A stretch of DNA of 45,117 nt from the NCBI GenBank assembly GCA_947381905.1, contig CANCXL010000014.1, forward strand, positions 1-45,117, read 5' to 3'. The DNA comes from an uncultured Clostridiaceae bacterium (GTDB lineage: Bacteria; Bacillota; Clostridia; TANB77; CAG-465). The stretch's first letter is position 1. Every line of letters begins with the position of its first letter. Shown here one piece after another: positions 17,392 to 26,357 of this stretch. Made by a program: the position numbers and the translations under genes. The notes under the pieces are model-generated. The model was not told the origin of the DNA and did no database searches. It was given only the letters and a program-made list of their open reading frames with translations.

Positions 17392-18663
17392 ATGTTTTTT
17401 GGAAAGAAGAAGTTAAAGGAAGAACCTCTTGGGTATTGGGAAGAAAAATCGTATATGCAAATTATTCCAAGAGATTATACACAAGATTTCATATCAGGAA
17501 TTTTTGATAGGGTATCAATGATGGAAGATATCGAAGTACTTGAGAAAAAGTCTATTACAGAGAATAATCCTGGTAGTATTAAGGTTAAGTATGAAGGGGA
17601 AGAATATGAAATTGGATTTTATCCAAATGATTTTTCCGTACCAGAGTTTTATTTAAATAATCCAGCTGTTTTTTCTGAGGTGGAAAAACAAAGTATTTTA
17701 AGTTCAAAAAGAGCATTAACTACTTTTATGGATTTTCATAAAGATGTTAAAAAATCATATCATTTACAGTTAAAGCTTATGGTTGCAATGGTACCAGATT
17801 ATATTGGGATAATGGATGAGAGCGCAGAGAAGATGTTACCGTTTAATTGGGTAAATATGACTGTAAAATCTAAAATAGAGCCAAGCTCAAAAGATTTATA
17901 TACTATTCAAGTTGTATCTGATGGAAAAGGCGAGGTATGGCTACACACTCATGGACTTTGTCGATGTGGTATAACTGAGCTTGAGATTTTACAATCAGAT
18001 CAAGAAAATTACAATAATCATTATAATTTAATAAATACTTATGGAATGTATTTAATAGATAAAAAAGAAGAATTTGATCCAAGAAATAATGGTGCATATA
18101 TTGGTGTCCTTGTAAATAATCAGCCGGTTGTAGTTACATGTAGATCATGGACTGAAGCTATATATGAGTTTAAAAACTTAAAAATAGGAAACCTTGATGA
18201 TAGAAAAAATGGTCATAATGCAAAGACAAGTGTAATTTTTATTTATAAAAGTGAAGAAGATCAAAACAAAGGAATACTTAGTAAAGTATCGATTTATGAT
18301 AAACTATGGGGAGATAATCCAATATTTTTCATAAGTAATGAGGAAACTGCAAGAATGAAAGCTCTTGCAATGGAAAGATTTGGATATGTAGAAAAATATT
18401 TCAAAGATAAAGACAACCATATTATAATAAAAATAGGATTACCTGTAGATGATAAGAATAATTTTGAACATATTTGGTTTGAGCTTCTTGAATTTAATGG
18501 AGATAAGTTTAAAGCAAAACTTACACAAGAACCATATAATGTTAACAATATTCATAAAGATGATGAAGCTTGGTTTACTGTGGAAAATGTAACTGACTGG
18601 ATTATATATACACCTAAATATGCAATTAATCCATCTAATGTATACCTTTTAGAAGAAAAATAA
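17392..18663 (+). CDS. DUF4026/DUF2314-type protein
   Basis: 423 residues. A long N-terminal part resembles DUF4026 (about 20-300). The C-terminal ~90 residues (HIWFELLEFNGDKFKAKLTQ, then an acidic linker and VTDWIIYTP) resemble DUF2314. Both are soluble domains of unknown function seen in Firmicutes. No signal peptide or membrane segment is present. The ribosome binding site is AAAGGAGA, and the gene lies in a same-strand run with the deoxyribosyltransferase-like gene and the pyrophosphatase. Confidence 0.75.
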   Translation: MFFGKKKLKEEPLGYWEEKSYMQIIPRDYTQDFISGIFDRVSMMEDIEVLEKKSITENNPGSIKVKYEGEEYEIGFYPNDFSVPEFYLNNPAVFSEVEKQSILSSKRALTTFMDFHKDVKKSYHLQLKLMVAMVPDYIGIMDESAEKMLPFNWVNMTVKSKIEPSSKDLYTIQVVSDGKGEVWLHTHGLCRCGITELEILQSDQENYNNHYNLINTYGMYLIDKKEEFDPRNNGAYIGVLVNNQPVVVTCRSWTEAIYEFKNLKIGNLDDRKNGHNAKTSVIFIYKSEEDQNKGILSKVSIYDKLWGDNPIFFISNEETARMKALAMERFGYVEKYFKDKDNHIIIKIGLPVDDKNNFEHIWFELLEFNGDKFKAKLTQEPYNVNNIHKDDEAWFTVENVTDWIIYTPKYAINPSNVYLLEEK

Positions 18664-18693
18664 AATAACAAGTTACTAATGGAGGATTTAAAG

Positions 18694-19029
18694 ATGGATA
18701 ATAAAAAATATATAAATAAAATAGTTAAAGTAAAAATAGATAGACCTCTTGGAAGTAAACATCCAAAACATGGCTTTATATATCCTCTTAATTATGGATT
18801 TGTTCCTAATACAGTTAGTGGTGATGGAGAAGAACTAGATTGCTATATTCTTGGCTTATTTGAGCCTGTAGAAGAATTTGAAGGAATGTGTATAGCTATA
18901 ATACATAGAACAAACGATAATGATGATAAGCTTATAATTGTACCTAAAGATAAATATTATAATGATGATCAAATAAATGCTTTGACTGAGTTTCAAGAGA
19001 GATTTTTTAAACATGAAATATTTAGATAA
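18694..19029 (+). CDS. Short family I inorganic pyrophosphatase-like protein
   Basis: 111 residues with family I pyrophosphatase features: KVKIDRPLGS near the start, YPLNYGFVPNT at 30-40 and GDGEELDCYILG at 43-54. The active-site signature is shorter and different from the usual DGDPLD, and typical enzymes have about 170 residues, so this is a reduced version whose activity on pyrophosphate is not certain. I chose the ATG at 18694, which has GGAGG 8 bases upstream; the ATG at 18679 would place that site inside the gene. Confidence 0.8.
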   Translation: MDNKKYINKIVKVKIDRPLGSKHPKHGFIYPLNYGFVPNTVSGDGEELDCYILGLFEPVEEFEGMCIAIIHRTNDNDDKLIIVPKDKYYNDDQINALTEFQERFFKHEIFR

Positions 19030-19044
19030 ATGAGGGATAAAAAA

Positions 19045-19770
19045 ATGAAAGGGTTATTTTGGAATCCATGGCATGGCTGTCATAAATGTAGTCCTGGATG
19101 CATGAATTGTTATGTGTATTATTTAGATAATATAAGAAATATAGATAGCAGCGTAGTTACTAAGTCTAAAACCAATTTTAATTTACCAATAAAAAAAGAT
19201 AGAAGTGGAAAATATAAAATTGATTCTGGAGTAGAGATAGCAACATGCTTTACATCAGATTTCTTTATTAAAGAGGCAGATTTGTGGCGAGAAGACGCTT
19301 GGGATATAATAAGGCAAAGGAAGGATGTTAATTTTCTAATTTGTACTAAAAGAATAGAGAGATTTAATGAATGTATACCAAAAGATTGGAATGATGGCTA
19401 TGATAATGTTATAATTGCAGTGACATGTGAAAATCAGCAAAAAGCAGATGAAAGACTTCCTATACTATTAGATATTAATGCTAAGCATAAATATGTTTTT
19501 GTCTCTCCAATACTTGAATATGTAGATTTAAGTTATTATTTAAAATCAGGGAAAATAGACATGGTTAGTGTTGGAGGAGAATCATATGAGAATGCCAGAG
19601 TATGTGATTTTGAATGGGTAAAAAAGATAAAACATACATGTGACAAATATAATGTTTTATTTGATTTTCATCAAACTGGATCTAATTTTCTTATGAATGG
19701 AAAAAAATATAAAATAAAACATAGTGATGAACATTCACAAGCTAAAAAAGGTATGAAATATTTAAAATAG
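19045..19770 (+). CDS. DUF5131 (phage Gp37/Gp68-like) protein
   Basis: 241 residues beginning MKGLFWNPWHGC with cysteines at 12, 15, 19 and 22, as in the DUF5131/Gp37-Gp68 family, followed by TSDFFIKEADLWR and LICTKRIERF, which are family hallmarks. The fold is believed to be related to radical-SAM proteins, with the cysteines probably binding a cluster. The gene is common both on phages and in chromosomes. I chose the ATG at 19045 (GAGGGA 7 bases upstream) over the one at 19030. Confidence 0.85.
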   Translation: MKGLFWNPWHGCHKCSPGCMNCYVYYLDNIRNIDSSVVTKSKTNFNLPIKKDRSGKYKIDSGVEIATCFTSDFFIKEADLWREDAWDIIRQRKDVNFLICTKRIERFNECIPKDWNDGYDNVIIAVTCENQQKADERLPILLDINAKHKYVFVSPILEYVDLSYYLKSGKIDMVSVGGESYENARVCDFEWVKKIKHTCDKYNVLFDFHQTGSNFLMNGKKYKIKHSDEHSQAKKGMKYLK

Positions 19771-19781
19771 GCATAATGTAA

Positions 19782-19810
19782 TTGAAAATTTACAAGTATT
19801 ATGTTAATAT
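19782..19810 (+). promoter_or_regulatory. Promoter of the HAD nucleotidase gene
   Basis: TTGAAA at 19782-19787, a 17-bp spacer ending TATGT, and TAATAT at 19805-19810. The -10 overlaps one arm of a hairpin (AATATATTAC paired with GTAATATATT near 19806-19829), which would lie at the start of the transcript. Confidence 0.5.
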
Positions 19811-19903
19811 ATTACTCGTGTAATATATTTAGAATACTAGTTTAATTGCAAGTATTGAAAATTAGATATAGTAATCTAATTATATGGAAGGAGGAATATA
19901 TTT

Positions 19904-20482
19904 ATGAGAATAGGAATAGATTTAGATGGAGTTGTAATTGATAGTGAAACAAGCTTTAGAACATATGAAGAGATTTTTGCTATAGAAAATCTAAACGGAG
20001 ATAAAATAGTAGATAGAGAAGAACCTAAGTTTCAATCAAGATATAATTGGACAAAAGAGCAAGAAGATGAGTTTGTAAATAAGTATCTTTTAAAAGCCGC
20101 AAGTGAAAGTAATCTTATGTCTGGGTTTAAAGCTGTATATGAAAGATTAAAGGCACAAGGACATGAGTTTGTAGTTATCACAGCAAGAGGCGGATATTTT
20201 AAGGAAATGAAAGATGATGCTTTAAGAGTAATTAATGATAATGATATTCATTTTGATAAATTCTACTGGCATATAAATGATAAATTAGAGTTATGTCAAA
20301 AAGAAAAAGTAGATATAATGATTGATGATGACTGGAGAATAATTAAGAGATTATCTGAAAATGGAATAAAAACATTATATTTTAGAGATACTAATTTAAA
20401 GAAAATGCCTGAAAACGATTATATAAAAGAAGTAAATAACTGGGGAGATATTTATAGAGAAATACTAAATATGATGAAATAA
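19904..20482 (+). CDS. HAD-family 5'-nucleotidase-like phosphatase
   Basis: 192 residues with HAD motifs: IGIDLDGVVID at 3-13 (nucleophile Asp6 and Asp8), VVITARGG at about 91-98 and VDIMIDDDWR near 141-150. The pattern matches the NT5C/5'(3')-deoxyribonucleotidase branch. The likely substrate is a nucleoside monophosphate. A strong AAGGAGGA site precedes the ATG, and the zinc-ribbon gene follows after 42 bases. Confidence 0.85.
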   Translation: MRIGIDLDGVVIDSETSFRTYEEIFAIENLNGDKIVDREEPKFQSRYNWTKEQEDEFVNKYLLKAASESNLMSGFKAVYERLKAQGHEFVVITARGGYFKEMKDDALRVINDNDIHFDKFYWHINDKLELCQKEKVDIMIDDDWRIIKRLSENGIKTLYFRDTNLKKMPENDYIKEVNNWGDIYREILNMMK

Positions 20483-20524
20483 GGTATAATATAGAAAAAA
20501 ATTATATAAAGGAGGAATGAATCC

Positions 20525-20728
20525 ATGAAAGAATGGGTATGTCCAAAATGTGGATGTAAAGAATGTGAAAAGGATCAATTACAAGCAACAGGTGGAAACT
20601 TTGCTAAGTTGTTTGATATCCAAAATAAAAAGTTTTACACAATTAGCTGTAAAAAATGTGGATATACAGAACTATATAAAGGAACAACGTCTGCTGCAAT
20701 GAATATTTTTGATTTTTTTTCTAACTAA
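20525..20728 (+). CDS. Small zinc-ribbon protein
   Basis: 67 residues with CPKCGCKEC near residue 6 and CKKCGYTE near residue 38, the two knuckles of a zinc ribbon like that of the zinc_ribbon_13/COG3478 family. It probably binds nucleic acid or acts as an adaptor. GGAGG lies 9 bases before the ATG, and a terminator follows. Confidence 0.85.
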   Translation: MKEWVCPKCGCKECEKDQLQATGGNFAKLFDIQNKKFYTISCKKCGYTELYKGTTSAAMNIFDFFSN

Positions 20729-20735
20729 TTTTTTT

Positions 20736-20767
20736 AGAAGTGGTTATATTAATCGCTTCTTTTTTTT
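20736..20767 (+). terminator. Rho-independent terminator
   Basis: AGAAGTGGTT pairs with AATCGCTTCT through two G-U pairs, then a T run. Confidence 0.8.
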
Positions 20768-20776
20768 AATAAAAAA

Positions 20777-20805
20777 TTGAATTAATTAAGATTATATGGT
20801 AATAT
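20777..20805 (+). promoter_or_regulatory. Promoter of the nadD-nadE pair
   Basis: TTGAAT at 20777-20782, a 17-bp spacer ending ATGG, and TAATAT at 20800-20805 with a TGn extension. Confidence 0.65.
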
Positions 20806-20834
20806 TAATAAAATAAAATTTTAAGGGGATATAT

Positions 20835-21443
20835 ATGGAAAAAAATCAAATAGTTATTTTTGGTGGATCATTCAATCCACCTCTAAACTCACATTTTTCA
20901 CTTGCAGAACAAATTGTAAATGAATATGAAAATGTAGAAAAGGTAATATTTGTTCCTGTAAATAATCTGTATGAAAAGGCAGATTTATTAACAAACGAGC
21001 ATAGATATAATATGTTAAATTTAGTATGTAGTAAGAATCCTTTCTTTGAGGTATCAAGAGTAGAACTAGATAGCAGTAGACCATTATATACTATTGAGAC
21101 TTTAACTTTATTGCAAGAAGAATATCCAGATAAAAAAATAGTATTTACTATGGGAAGCGATAATCTAAAGCAATTATCTACATGGGAAAAAGCAGAAGAA
21201 TTAGTTAATAAGTTTAAAATTCTTGTTCTTGAAAGAGATGAAGATAATATGGATGAAATAATAAAGAAAGATAAATTTTTAACAGACAATATTAATTCAT
21301 TCATTAAAGTAAAAAATAATGTTAGAAGCAATTTAAGTTCTACATTTGTAAGAAAGAAAATAAGAGAGGGAAAAAGTATAAGATATTTAACACCAGATGA
21401 AGTTATATTTTATATGGAAGAAAATAGTTTATTCAAGGAGTAG
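20835..21443 (+). CDS. nadD: Nicotinate-nucleotide adenylyltransferase-like protein
   Basis: 202 residues of the nucleotidyltransferase superfamily. The N-terminal motif is GGSFNPPLNSH (10-20), where NadD usually has GGTFDPIHxGH, so the first histidine and the glycine of HxGH are replaced (Leu17, Ser19). GSDNLKQLSTWEKAEEL and the SSTFVRKKI (ISSTxIR-type) motif are kept. It is followed 8 bases later by nadE, which strongly supports a role in NAD synthesis (NaMN to NaAD). Because of the changed HxGH motif, activity should be treated as likely rather than certain. Confidence 0.8.
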   Translation: MEKNQIVIFGGSFNPPLNSHFSLAEQIVNEYENVEKVIFVPVNNLYEKADLLTNEHRYNMLNLVCSKNPFFEVSRVELDSSRPLYTIETLTLLQEEYPDKKIVFTMGSDNLKQLSTWEKAEELVNKFKILVLERDEDNMDEIIKKDKFLTDNINSFIKVKNNVRSNLSSTFVRKKIREGKSIRYLTPDEVIFYMEENSLFKE

Positions 21444-21451
21444 TGAGATAT

Positions 21452-22228
21452 ATGTTAGAAAAAAAGGAATTAATTAAAGAGGCAGAAAATGCTATAGAAT
21501 GGATTAGGGAATATGTGAATAATTCAGGTGCAAAAGGCGTTGTTGTTGGAAATAGTGGTGGAAAAGATTCTGCTGTAGTAATTGCAATGGCAACAAAAGC
21601 ACTTGGAAAAGAAAGAGTGCTTACAGTATCTATGCCTTGTCAATCTATAGAATCAGATTATGATGATGCAAAAGCAGTAGCAGATGCTTTTGAAGTACCA
21701 TTTATTAAAGTAGACTTAACAGAATGCTATCTAAAATTTGAAAATGAGGTAAATAATAAAATAAAGAGTGTAATATCAGATGACTTGTCTAAAGAATCAA
21801 CTATAAATGTAAAGCCAAGACTTAGAATGACTACACTTTATTCTATTGCACAAACTATGAATTATCTTGTAATAGGTACAGGAAATTTATGTGAGGCTAT
21901 GGTAGGTTACACAACAAAATGGGGAGATAATAGTTCGGATTTTAATCCAATAGGAAATTTTACAGTAGATGAAGTACTTGCTATAGGCACATATTTAAAT
22001 GTACCACAAAGAGTATTAAAAAAAGCACCAAATGATGGTTTGGGTGGAAAAACTGATGAGGAGAAAATGGGTATTAAATACAGTCAAATAGCTCAAATGA
22101 TTGAAAATGGAAATACAGATGAATATGCAAAAAAAGAAATATTAAGAAGATTTAATAGTTCTAAACATAAAAGATCAGTCGTTCCTGTATATAGATTTAA
22201 TAGAAAGAACTATTTATTAGATAATTAG
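21452..22228 (+). CDS. nadE: NAD+ synthetase, ammonia-dependent type
   Basis: 258 residues with the P-loop-like ATP-pyrophosphatase motif NSGGKDS at 34-40 and later GTGNLCEAMVGYTTKWGD and PNDGLGGKTDEE. These bind ATP and deamido-NAD. There is no glutaminase domain, so ammonia is the nitrogen donor. I chose the ATG at 21452; the GTG at 21443 is only 2 bases from AAGGAG. The gene follows the nadD-like gene directly, giving the last two steps of NAD synthesis. Confidence 0.93.
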   Translation: MLEKKELIKEAENAIEWIREYVNNSGAKGVVVGNSGGKDSAVVIAMATKALGKERVLTVSMPCQSIESDYDDAKAVADAFEVPFIKVDLTECYLKFENEVNNKIKSVISDDLSKESTINVKPRLRMTTLYSIAQTMNYLVIGTGNLCEAMVGYTTKWGDNSSDFNPIGNFTVDEVLAIGTYLNVPQRVLKKAPNDGLGGKTDEEKMGIKYSQIAQMIENGNTDEYAKKEILRRFNSSKHKRSVVPVYRFNRKNYLLDN

Positions 22229-22234
22229 TAATAT

Positions 22235-22281
22235 AAAAATAGATAATATTAATGTAAATTCATTATATTGTCTATTTTTTA
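22235..22281 (+). terminator. Rho-independent terminator after nadE
   Basis: AAAAATAGATAATAT pairs with ATATTGTCTATTTTT (one G-U), with a 14-base loop and a T-rich tail. Confidence 0.75.
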
Positions 22282-22303
22282 TTTTCTTAATAATTTGTTA
22301 TTA

Positions 22304-22336
22304 GTCACTTACTTGTCACACAAAGTATAATATAAT
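22304..22336 (+). promoter_or_regulatory. ABC exporter promoter region with GTCAC repeats
   Basis: GTCAC occurs at 22304-22308 and 22314-22318, exactly 10 bp apart, just before overlapping TATAAT copies (22326-22331 and 22331-22336). No good -35 is present. Tandem half-sites one helical turn apart in place of a -35 fit an OmpR-type response regulator activating this operon. Confidence 0.5.
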
Positions 22337-22365
22337 AAAACTATAAAACGAGAGGAGTAGTTTTT

Positions 22366-23037
22366 ATGGAGATTTTAAAAGTTGAAAATTTAACTAAAGT
22401 ATATGGAAAAGGGACAACACAAGTTACAGCATTAGACAATGTTTCTTTTTCAGTTAATAAAGGAGAATTTGTAGCAATTGTTGGAGCATCAGGAAGTGGT
22501 AAATCTACATTATTACATTTAATTGGTGGAGTAGATAGACCAACTTCTGGAAAAGTATATATTGATGGAAAAGATATATATAAATTTAATGATGATGAAC
22601 TTGCAATATTTAGAAGAAGACAAGTAGGACTTATTTATCAGTTTTATAACTTGATTCCAATTTTAAATGTAGAAGAGAATATTACATTACCTTTAAGCCT
22701 AGATAATAGAGAAATAAATAAAAAAAGATTAGATGAATTAATCAAGTTATTAGGACTTGAATCAAGAAGAACACATCTTCCAAATGAACTTTCGGGAGGA
22801 CAACAACAAAGAACGTCTATTGGACGTGCAATGATAACAAATCCAGCAATTATACTTGCAGATGAGCCTACTGGAAATCTGGATTCTAAATCTAGTGATG
22901 AAATTGTTGAATTACTAAAAAAATCAAATAGAGACTATAATCAAACAATTGTTATGATTACACATAATATGGATATTGCAAATGTTGCTGACAGAATAAT
23001 AAAAATTGAAGATGGAAAAATTGTTAAGGAGGTATAA
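22366..23037 (+). CDS. ABC transporter ATP-binding protein (MacB/LolD type)
   Basis: 223 residues: Walker A GASGSGKS at 40-47, Q-loop region YQFYNLIP at 91-98, signature LSGGQQQR at 142-149 and Walker [14 protein letters not shown] at 161-173. This is the subfamily that pairs with FtsX-like permeases. It precedes the permease by 2 bases. With the following two-component genes it forms a self-regulated export or resistance module. The cargo is not visible. Confidence 0.95.
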   Translation: MEILKVENLTKVYGKGTTQVTALDNVSFSVNKGEFVAIVGASGSGKSTLLHLIGGVDRPTSGKVYIDGKDIYKFNDDELAIFRRRQVGLIYQFYNLIPILNVEENITLPLSLDNREINKKRLDELIKLLGLESRRTHLPNELSGGQQQRTSIGRAMITNPAIILADEPTGNLDSKSSDEIVELLKKSNRDYNQTIVMITHNMDIANVADRIIKIEDGKIVKEV

Positions 23038-23039
23038 GT

Positions 23040-25622
23040 ATGACTATTCTTAACAAATTATCTATTAAAAATTTAAAATTAAATAAGAAAAGAACAATTA
23101 GTACAATAATTGGTATTATATTATCTGTAGCATTAATTTGTGGAGTTGCAACTTTAGTTACAAGTTTTCAAGAGACACTTGTTCAAAGCGCAATAGAAAA
23201 CAAAGGATATTATCATATAAAAATATCTGAAGTAACAGACGAAAATATAAAAGAACTAGAAAACAATAGAGATATATTAGATATAAAATATGTAAATGAG
23301 ATAGGTTATTCTGTTTTAGAAGGATCTACTAATGAATATAAACCATATTTAAAACTTTGTTCAATGAGTGAGAAAGTTTTTAAAGACTTAAAGTTTAAAT
23401 TAATTGAAGGACAATTTCCTAAAAATAGCAATGAAGTTATAATTAGTAATCACATTTTAAGCAATGGTGGAGTTAAATACAACATTGGAGATAAAATTAA
23501 AATAAATGTTGGAAAGAGAATGACAATAGATGAAGATTATGAATTAAGATTTGGAAATATATATACTAAAGAAGAGGAAAAATTAGTTGATACAAAGGAA
23601 ATGGAATTTACTATTGTAGGTATAATAGAAAGACCAAATACCGGATTTGAACCATATTCAGATGCTGGGTATACAATAATTACTAAAGATGATATTGTTG
23701 GCACAAAAAGCGTATATATTGCATTTAAAGATGTATTTAATTATAAAGAATCTCTTGCAAAGATTTTCGAAGTAAAAGAATATAGTGATATACATAGAGA
23801 ACTTCTAAATAATAATTTAAAATATCCAAATTTTAGCTTAAATGATGAGCTTTTAAGATGGGAAGCATTTTCATTTAGTGATACTACTATATCAATGCTT
23901 TATTCTGTTGCATGTGTAGTAATGTTTATTATAATCTTTACAAGTATATTTTGTATTAGAAATTCATTTGCTATTGCTACAACAGAGAAAATAAAAATGT
24001 ATGGAATGCTTGCAAGTGTTGGTACAACTAAAAAACAAATCAGAAAAAATGTAATAACAGAAGCATTAATACTTGGAATCATAGGAATTCCACTTGGAAT
24101 AGTGTCTGGAATATTTGCAATATATATTTTATTACAAGTAGTTAATGCAATACTTGGAAGATCACTTTTTGGAGAATTAGATGGTATGATATTTTCAGTA
24201 TCAATTATTCCAATAATTATATCTAGTATTTTAGGACTTGTTGTAATATATTTTTCTGCAATTTCGTCTGCAAAAAAGGCAAGTAGAGTTAGCCCTATAG
24301 AAAGCTTAAGAAATTCAAAAGAAATAAAAATAAAAAGTAAAAAGCTTAAAACTCCTAAAATAATATCTAATTTATTTAAAACAGGAGGTGTGCTTGCATA
24401 TAAAAACTTAAAAAGAAGTAGAAAAAAATATAGAACAACAGTAATATCTATTACAGTAAGTATATTTATATTTATAACAATGAATAGCTTTTTAACAAAT
24501 GCGTTTGGAATGGCTAGAGCATATTATACAGATTATGATTATAATATTGAAATATATAGTTCAGAATCTGGTGCTATATCAGATGATGAGTTTGTAGAAA
24601 GCATTAGAAAATTAGATACAGTTGATGAAGTTTATGCAAAATATGATACTTATTATTCTGGAGTTCAAATATTTGACACTGAAAAAATTAATAGTACTAT
24701 AGATGAAGAACCAATAGATGAAATGGAATATGATGAAGAAAATAATGTTAAACCAACTGGAAGACAATATTTAATAGCAGAGCTTATCGCTCTTGATGAT
24801 TATTCGTTTAAAAAGTATTGCGAAAAAATAGGTGTAAATTATAACGATATTAAAGCAGATGCTATTTTATGTGATGAGGCTAGGTACTATGACGAAGAAG
24901 GTCGCTTGAAGATAGTTAGAAGATATAACTATAAAGAAAATGACATAATTAGTGGAGAATATAATAAAGAGGCAATAAATATAAAAATTGGTAAGATTTC
25001 AAATGAGAAACCATATTCATTAGAAAATACATATTATGGTGGAGGATTTATAATAGTAAATAAAGATTATTATAAAAATATAGATTTTGATTTAAACCGT
25101 ATATGTATTCAAGCCAAAAATGCAGAAAAAGCAGAAGAAGAAATCAAAAATATAAACAATAATGTTAATATAATAAATTTTGATGCGCAAGCTAAAGAAG
25201 AAAGATCTATGGTACTTGTTATAAACATTTTCTTATATGGATTTATAACAGTAATCACATTAATTGGAGTAACAAATATATTCAATACTATTACATCAAA
25301 TATGGAACTTAGACAAAGAGAATTCGCTACTTTAAAAAGTATAGGTATGACTAAAAAAGAATTTAATAGGATGATTAATTTAGAAACAATATTTTATTCA
25401 ACTAAAGCGTTATTATATGGAATTATCCTTGGACTTTTAGGTACATTTGCAATATATAAAGCTTTTGATGTTAAGTTTAATAGTGGTATGTATATACCAG
25501 TAATACCAATTTTAATTTCTATAATATTTGTATTTATACTAGTATATGTAATAATGAAATATTCAATTAAGAGAATAAATAAACAAAATATAATAGAGAC
25601 AATCAGAAAAGAAAATATATAA
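23040..25622 (+). CDS. FtsX-like ABC permease, duplicated
   Basis: 860 residues containing two FtsX/MacB-type halves. Each half has an N-terminal helix (about 18-40 and 465-485), a large extracytoplasmic domain (about 41-285 and 486-720) and three closing helices (285-410 and 725-845). Both halves contain the mechanotransmission-type segment TEKIKMYGMLASVGTTKKQ / LRQREFATLKSIGMTKKE. Such transporters move lipids, lipoproteins or peptides, or sense antimicrobials. The start overlaps a GGAGGTATAAGT site at the end of the ATPase gene. Confidence 0.92.
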   Translation: MTILNKLSIKNLKLNKKRTISTIIGIILSVALICGVATLVTSFQETLVQSAIENKGYYHIKISEVTDENIKELENNRDILDIKYVNEIGYSVLEGSTNEYKPYLKLCSMSEKVFKDLKFKLIEGQFPKNSNEVIISNHILSNGGVKYNIGDKIKINVGKRMTIDEDYELRFGNIYTKEEEKLVDTKEMEFTIVGIIERPNTGFEPYSDAGYTIITKDDIVGTKSVYIAFKDVFNYKESLAKIFEVKEYSDIHRELLNNNLKYPNFSLNDELLRWEAFSFSDTTISMLYSVACVVMFIIIFTSIFCIRNSFAIATTEKIKMYGMLASVGTTKKQIRKNVITEALILGIIGIPLGIVSGIFAIYILLQVVNAILGRSLFGELDGMIFSVSIIPIIISSILGLVVIYFSAISSAKKASRVSPIESLRNSKEIKIKSKKLKTPKIISNLFKTGGVLAYKNLKRSRKKYRTTVISITVSIFIFITMNSFLTNAFGMARAYYTDYDYNIEIYSSESGAISDDEFVESIRKLDTVDEVYAKYDTYYSGVQIFDTEKINSTIDEEPIDEMEYDEENNVKPTGRQYLIAELIALDDYSFKKYCEKIGVNYNDIKADAILCDEARYYDEEGRLKIVRRYNYKENDIISGEYNKEAINIKIGKISNEKPYSLENTYYGGGFIIVNKDYYKNIDFDLNRICIQAKNAEKAEEEIKNINNNVNIINFDAQAKEERSMVLVINIFLYGFITVITLIGVTNIFNTITSNMELRQREFATLKSIGMTKKEFNRMINLETIFYSTKALLYGIILGLLGTFAIYKAFDVKFNSGMYIPVIPILISIIFVFILVYVIMKYSIKRINKQNIIETIRKENI

Positions 25623-25629
25623 CTGTACA

Positions 25630-25667
25630 AACAATATAAAGGGACTAGAAAAGTCCCTTATATTGTT
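25630..25667 (+). terminator. Strong hairpin between permease and regulator genes, no T tract
   Basis: AACAATATAAAGGGACT pairs with AGTCCCTTATATTGTT, a ~16-bp stem with a single bulge. It is followed by ATATAATAG rather than a T run, so it may be an mRNA processing or stability element or a partial terminator. Confidence 0.5.
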
Positions 25668-25697
25668 ATATAATAGTTATTACATGGAGGAGAAATT

Positions 25698-26357
25698 ATG
25701 CATATTTTACTTGTAGAAGATAATGTTATGGTTGCTAAAGGATTGATATACTCTTTAGAGCAACAAAAATATGAAATTACTCATACTTTAAATGTTAATG
25801 ATACAAGGTTATTTCTAGAAGATAATACTGTAGATTTAATAGTATTAGATATATCACTTCCAGATGGAAATGGATTTACATTATATGAAAAATATATTAA
25901 AAATAAGAAAATACCAACAATTTTTTTAACAGCAAGAGACGATGAGGATGATATTGTAAAAGGGCTAGAACTTGGAGCAGAGGATTATATTACTAAACCT
26001 TTTTCAACAAAGGAGCTTATTGCAAGAATAAATAAGATTGTAGCTCGTAGTAAGCAAAATTTGATTCTAAAAGTAAAAGATATAGAGTTTGATATTGATA
26101 AGATGGCGGTATATAAAAATAAAGAACAGATTCAACTTACGAGTCTAGAACTTAAAATATTAAGTTTGTTATTTTCTAATATAAATAAAGTAGTAACACG
26201 TAACTATATAATAGAAAAAATATGGGAATGGACAGGAAATGATGTAAATGATAATACTGTTACTGTATATTTAAAAAGAATAAGAGAAAAACTTAATAGC
26301 GATATTATAGTAACTATTAAGGGAATAGGATATAGGATAGATGAAAATAAAGAATAA
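25698..26357 (+). CDS. OmpR-family response regulator
   Basis: 219 residues: receiver domain with acidic pocket ED (7-8), phosphoacceptor Asp51 in VLDISLPDG, Thr78 and Lys100 (TKPF), then a winged-helix DNA-binding domain (about 125-217, ending VTIKGIGYRID). It overlaps the kinase gene by 17 bases. It most likely controls the ABC exporter upstream, where tandem GTCAC sites are found. Confidence 0.95.
   Translation: MHILLVEDNVMVAKGLIYSLEQQKYEITHTLNVNDTRLFLEDNTVDLIVLDISLPDGNGFTLYEKYIKNKKIPTIFLTARDDEDDIVKGLELGAEDYITKPFSTKELIARINKIVARSKQNLILKVKDIEFDIDKMAVYKNKEQIQLTSLELKILSLLFSNINKVVTRNYIIEKIWEWTGNDVNDNTVTVYLKRIREKLNSDIIVTIKGIGYRIDENKE

Noticed and set aside
19045..19770. DUF5131 gene as a sign of a prophage
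   Set aside because: The family is found on phages, but no phage structural, lysis or integrase gene is near, and the gene fits the local same-strand run.
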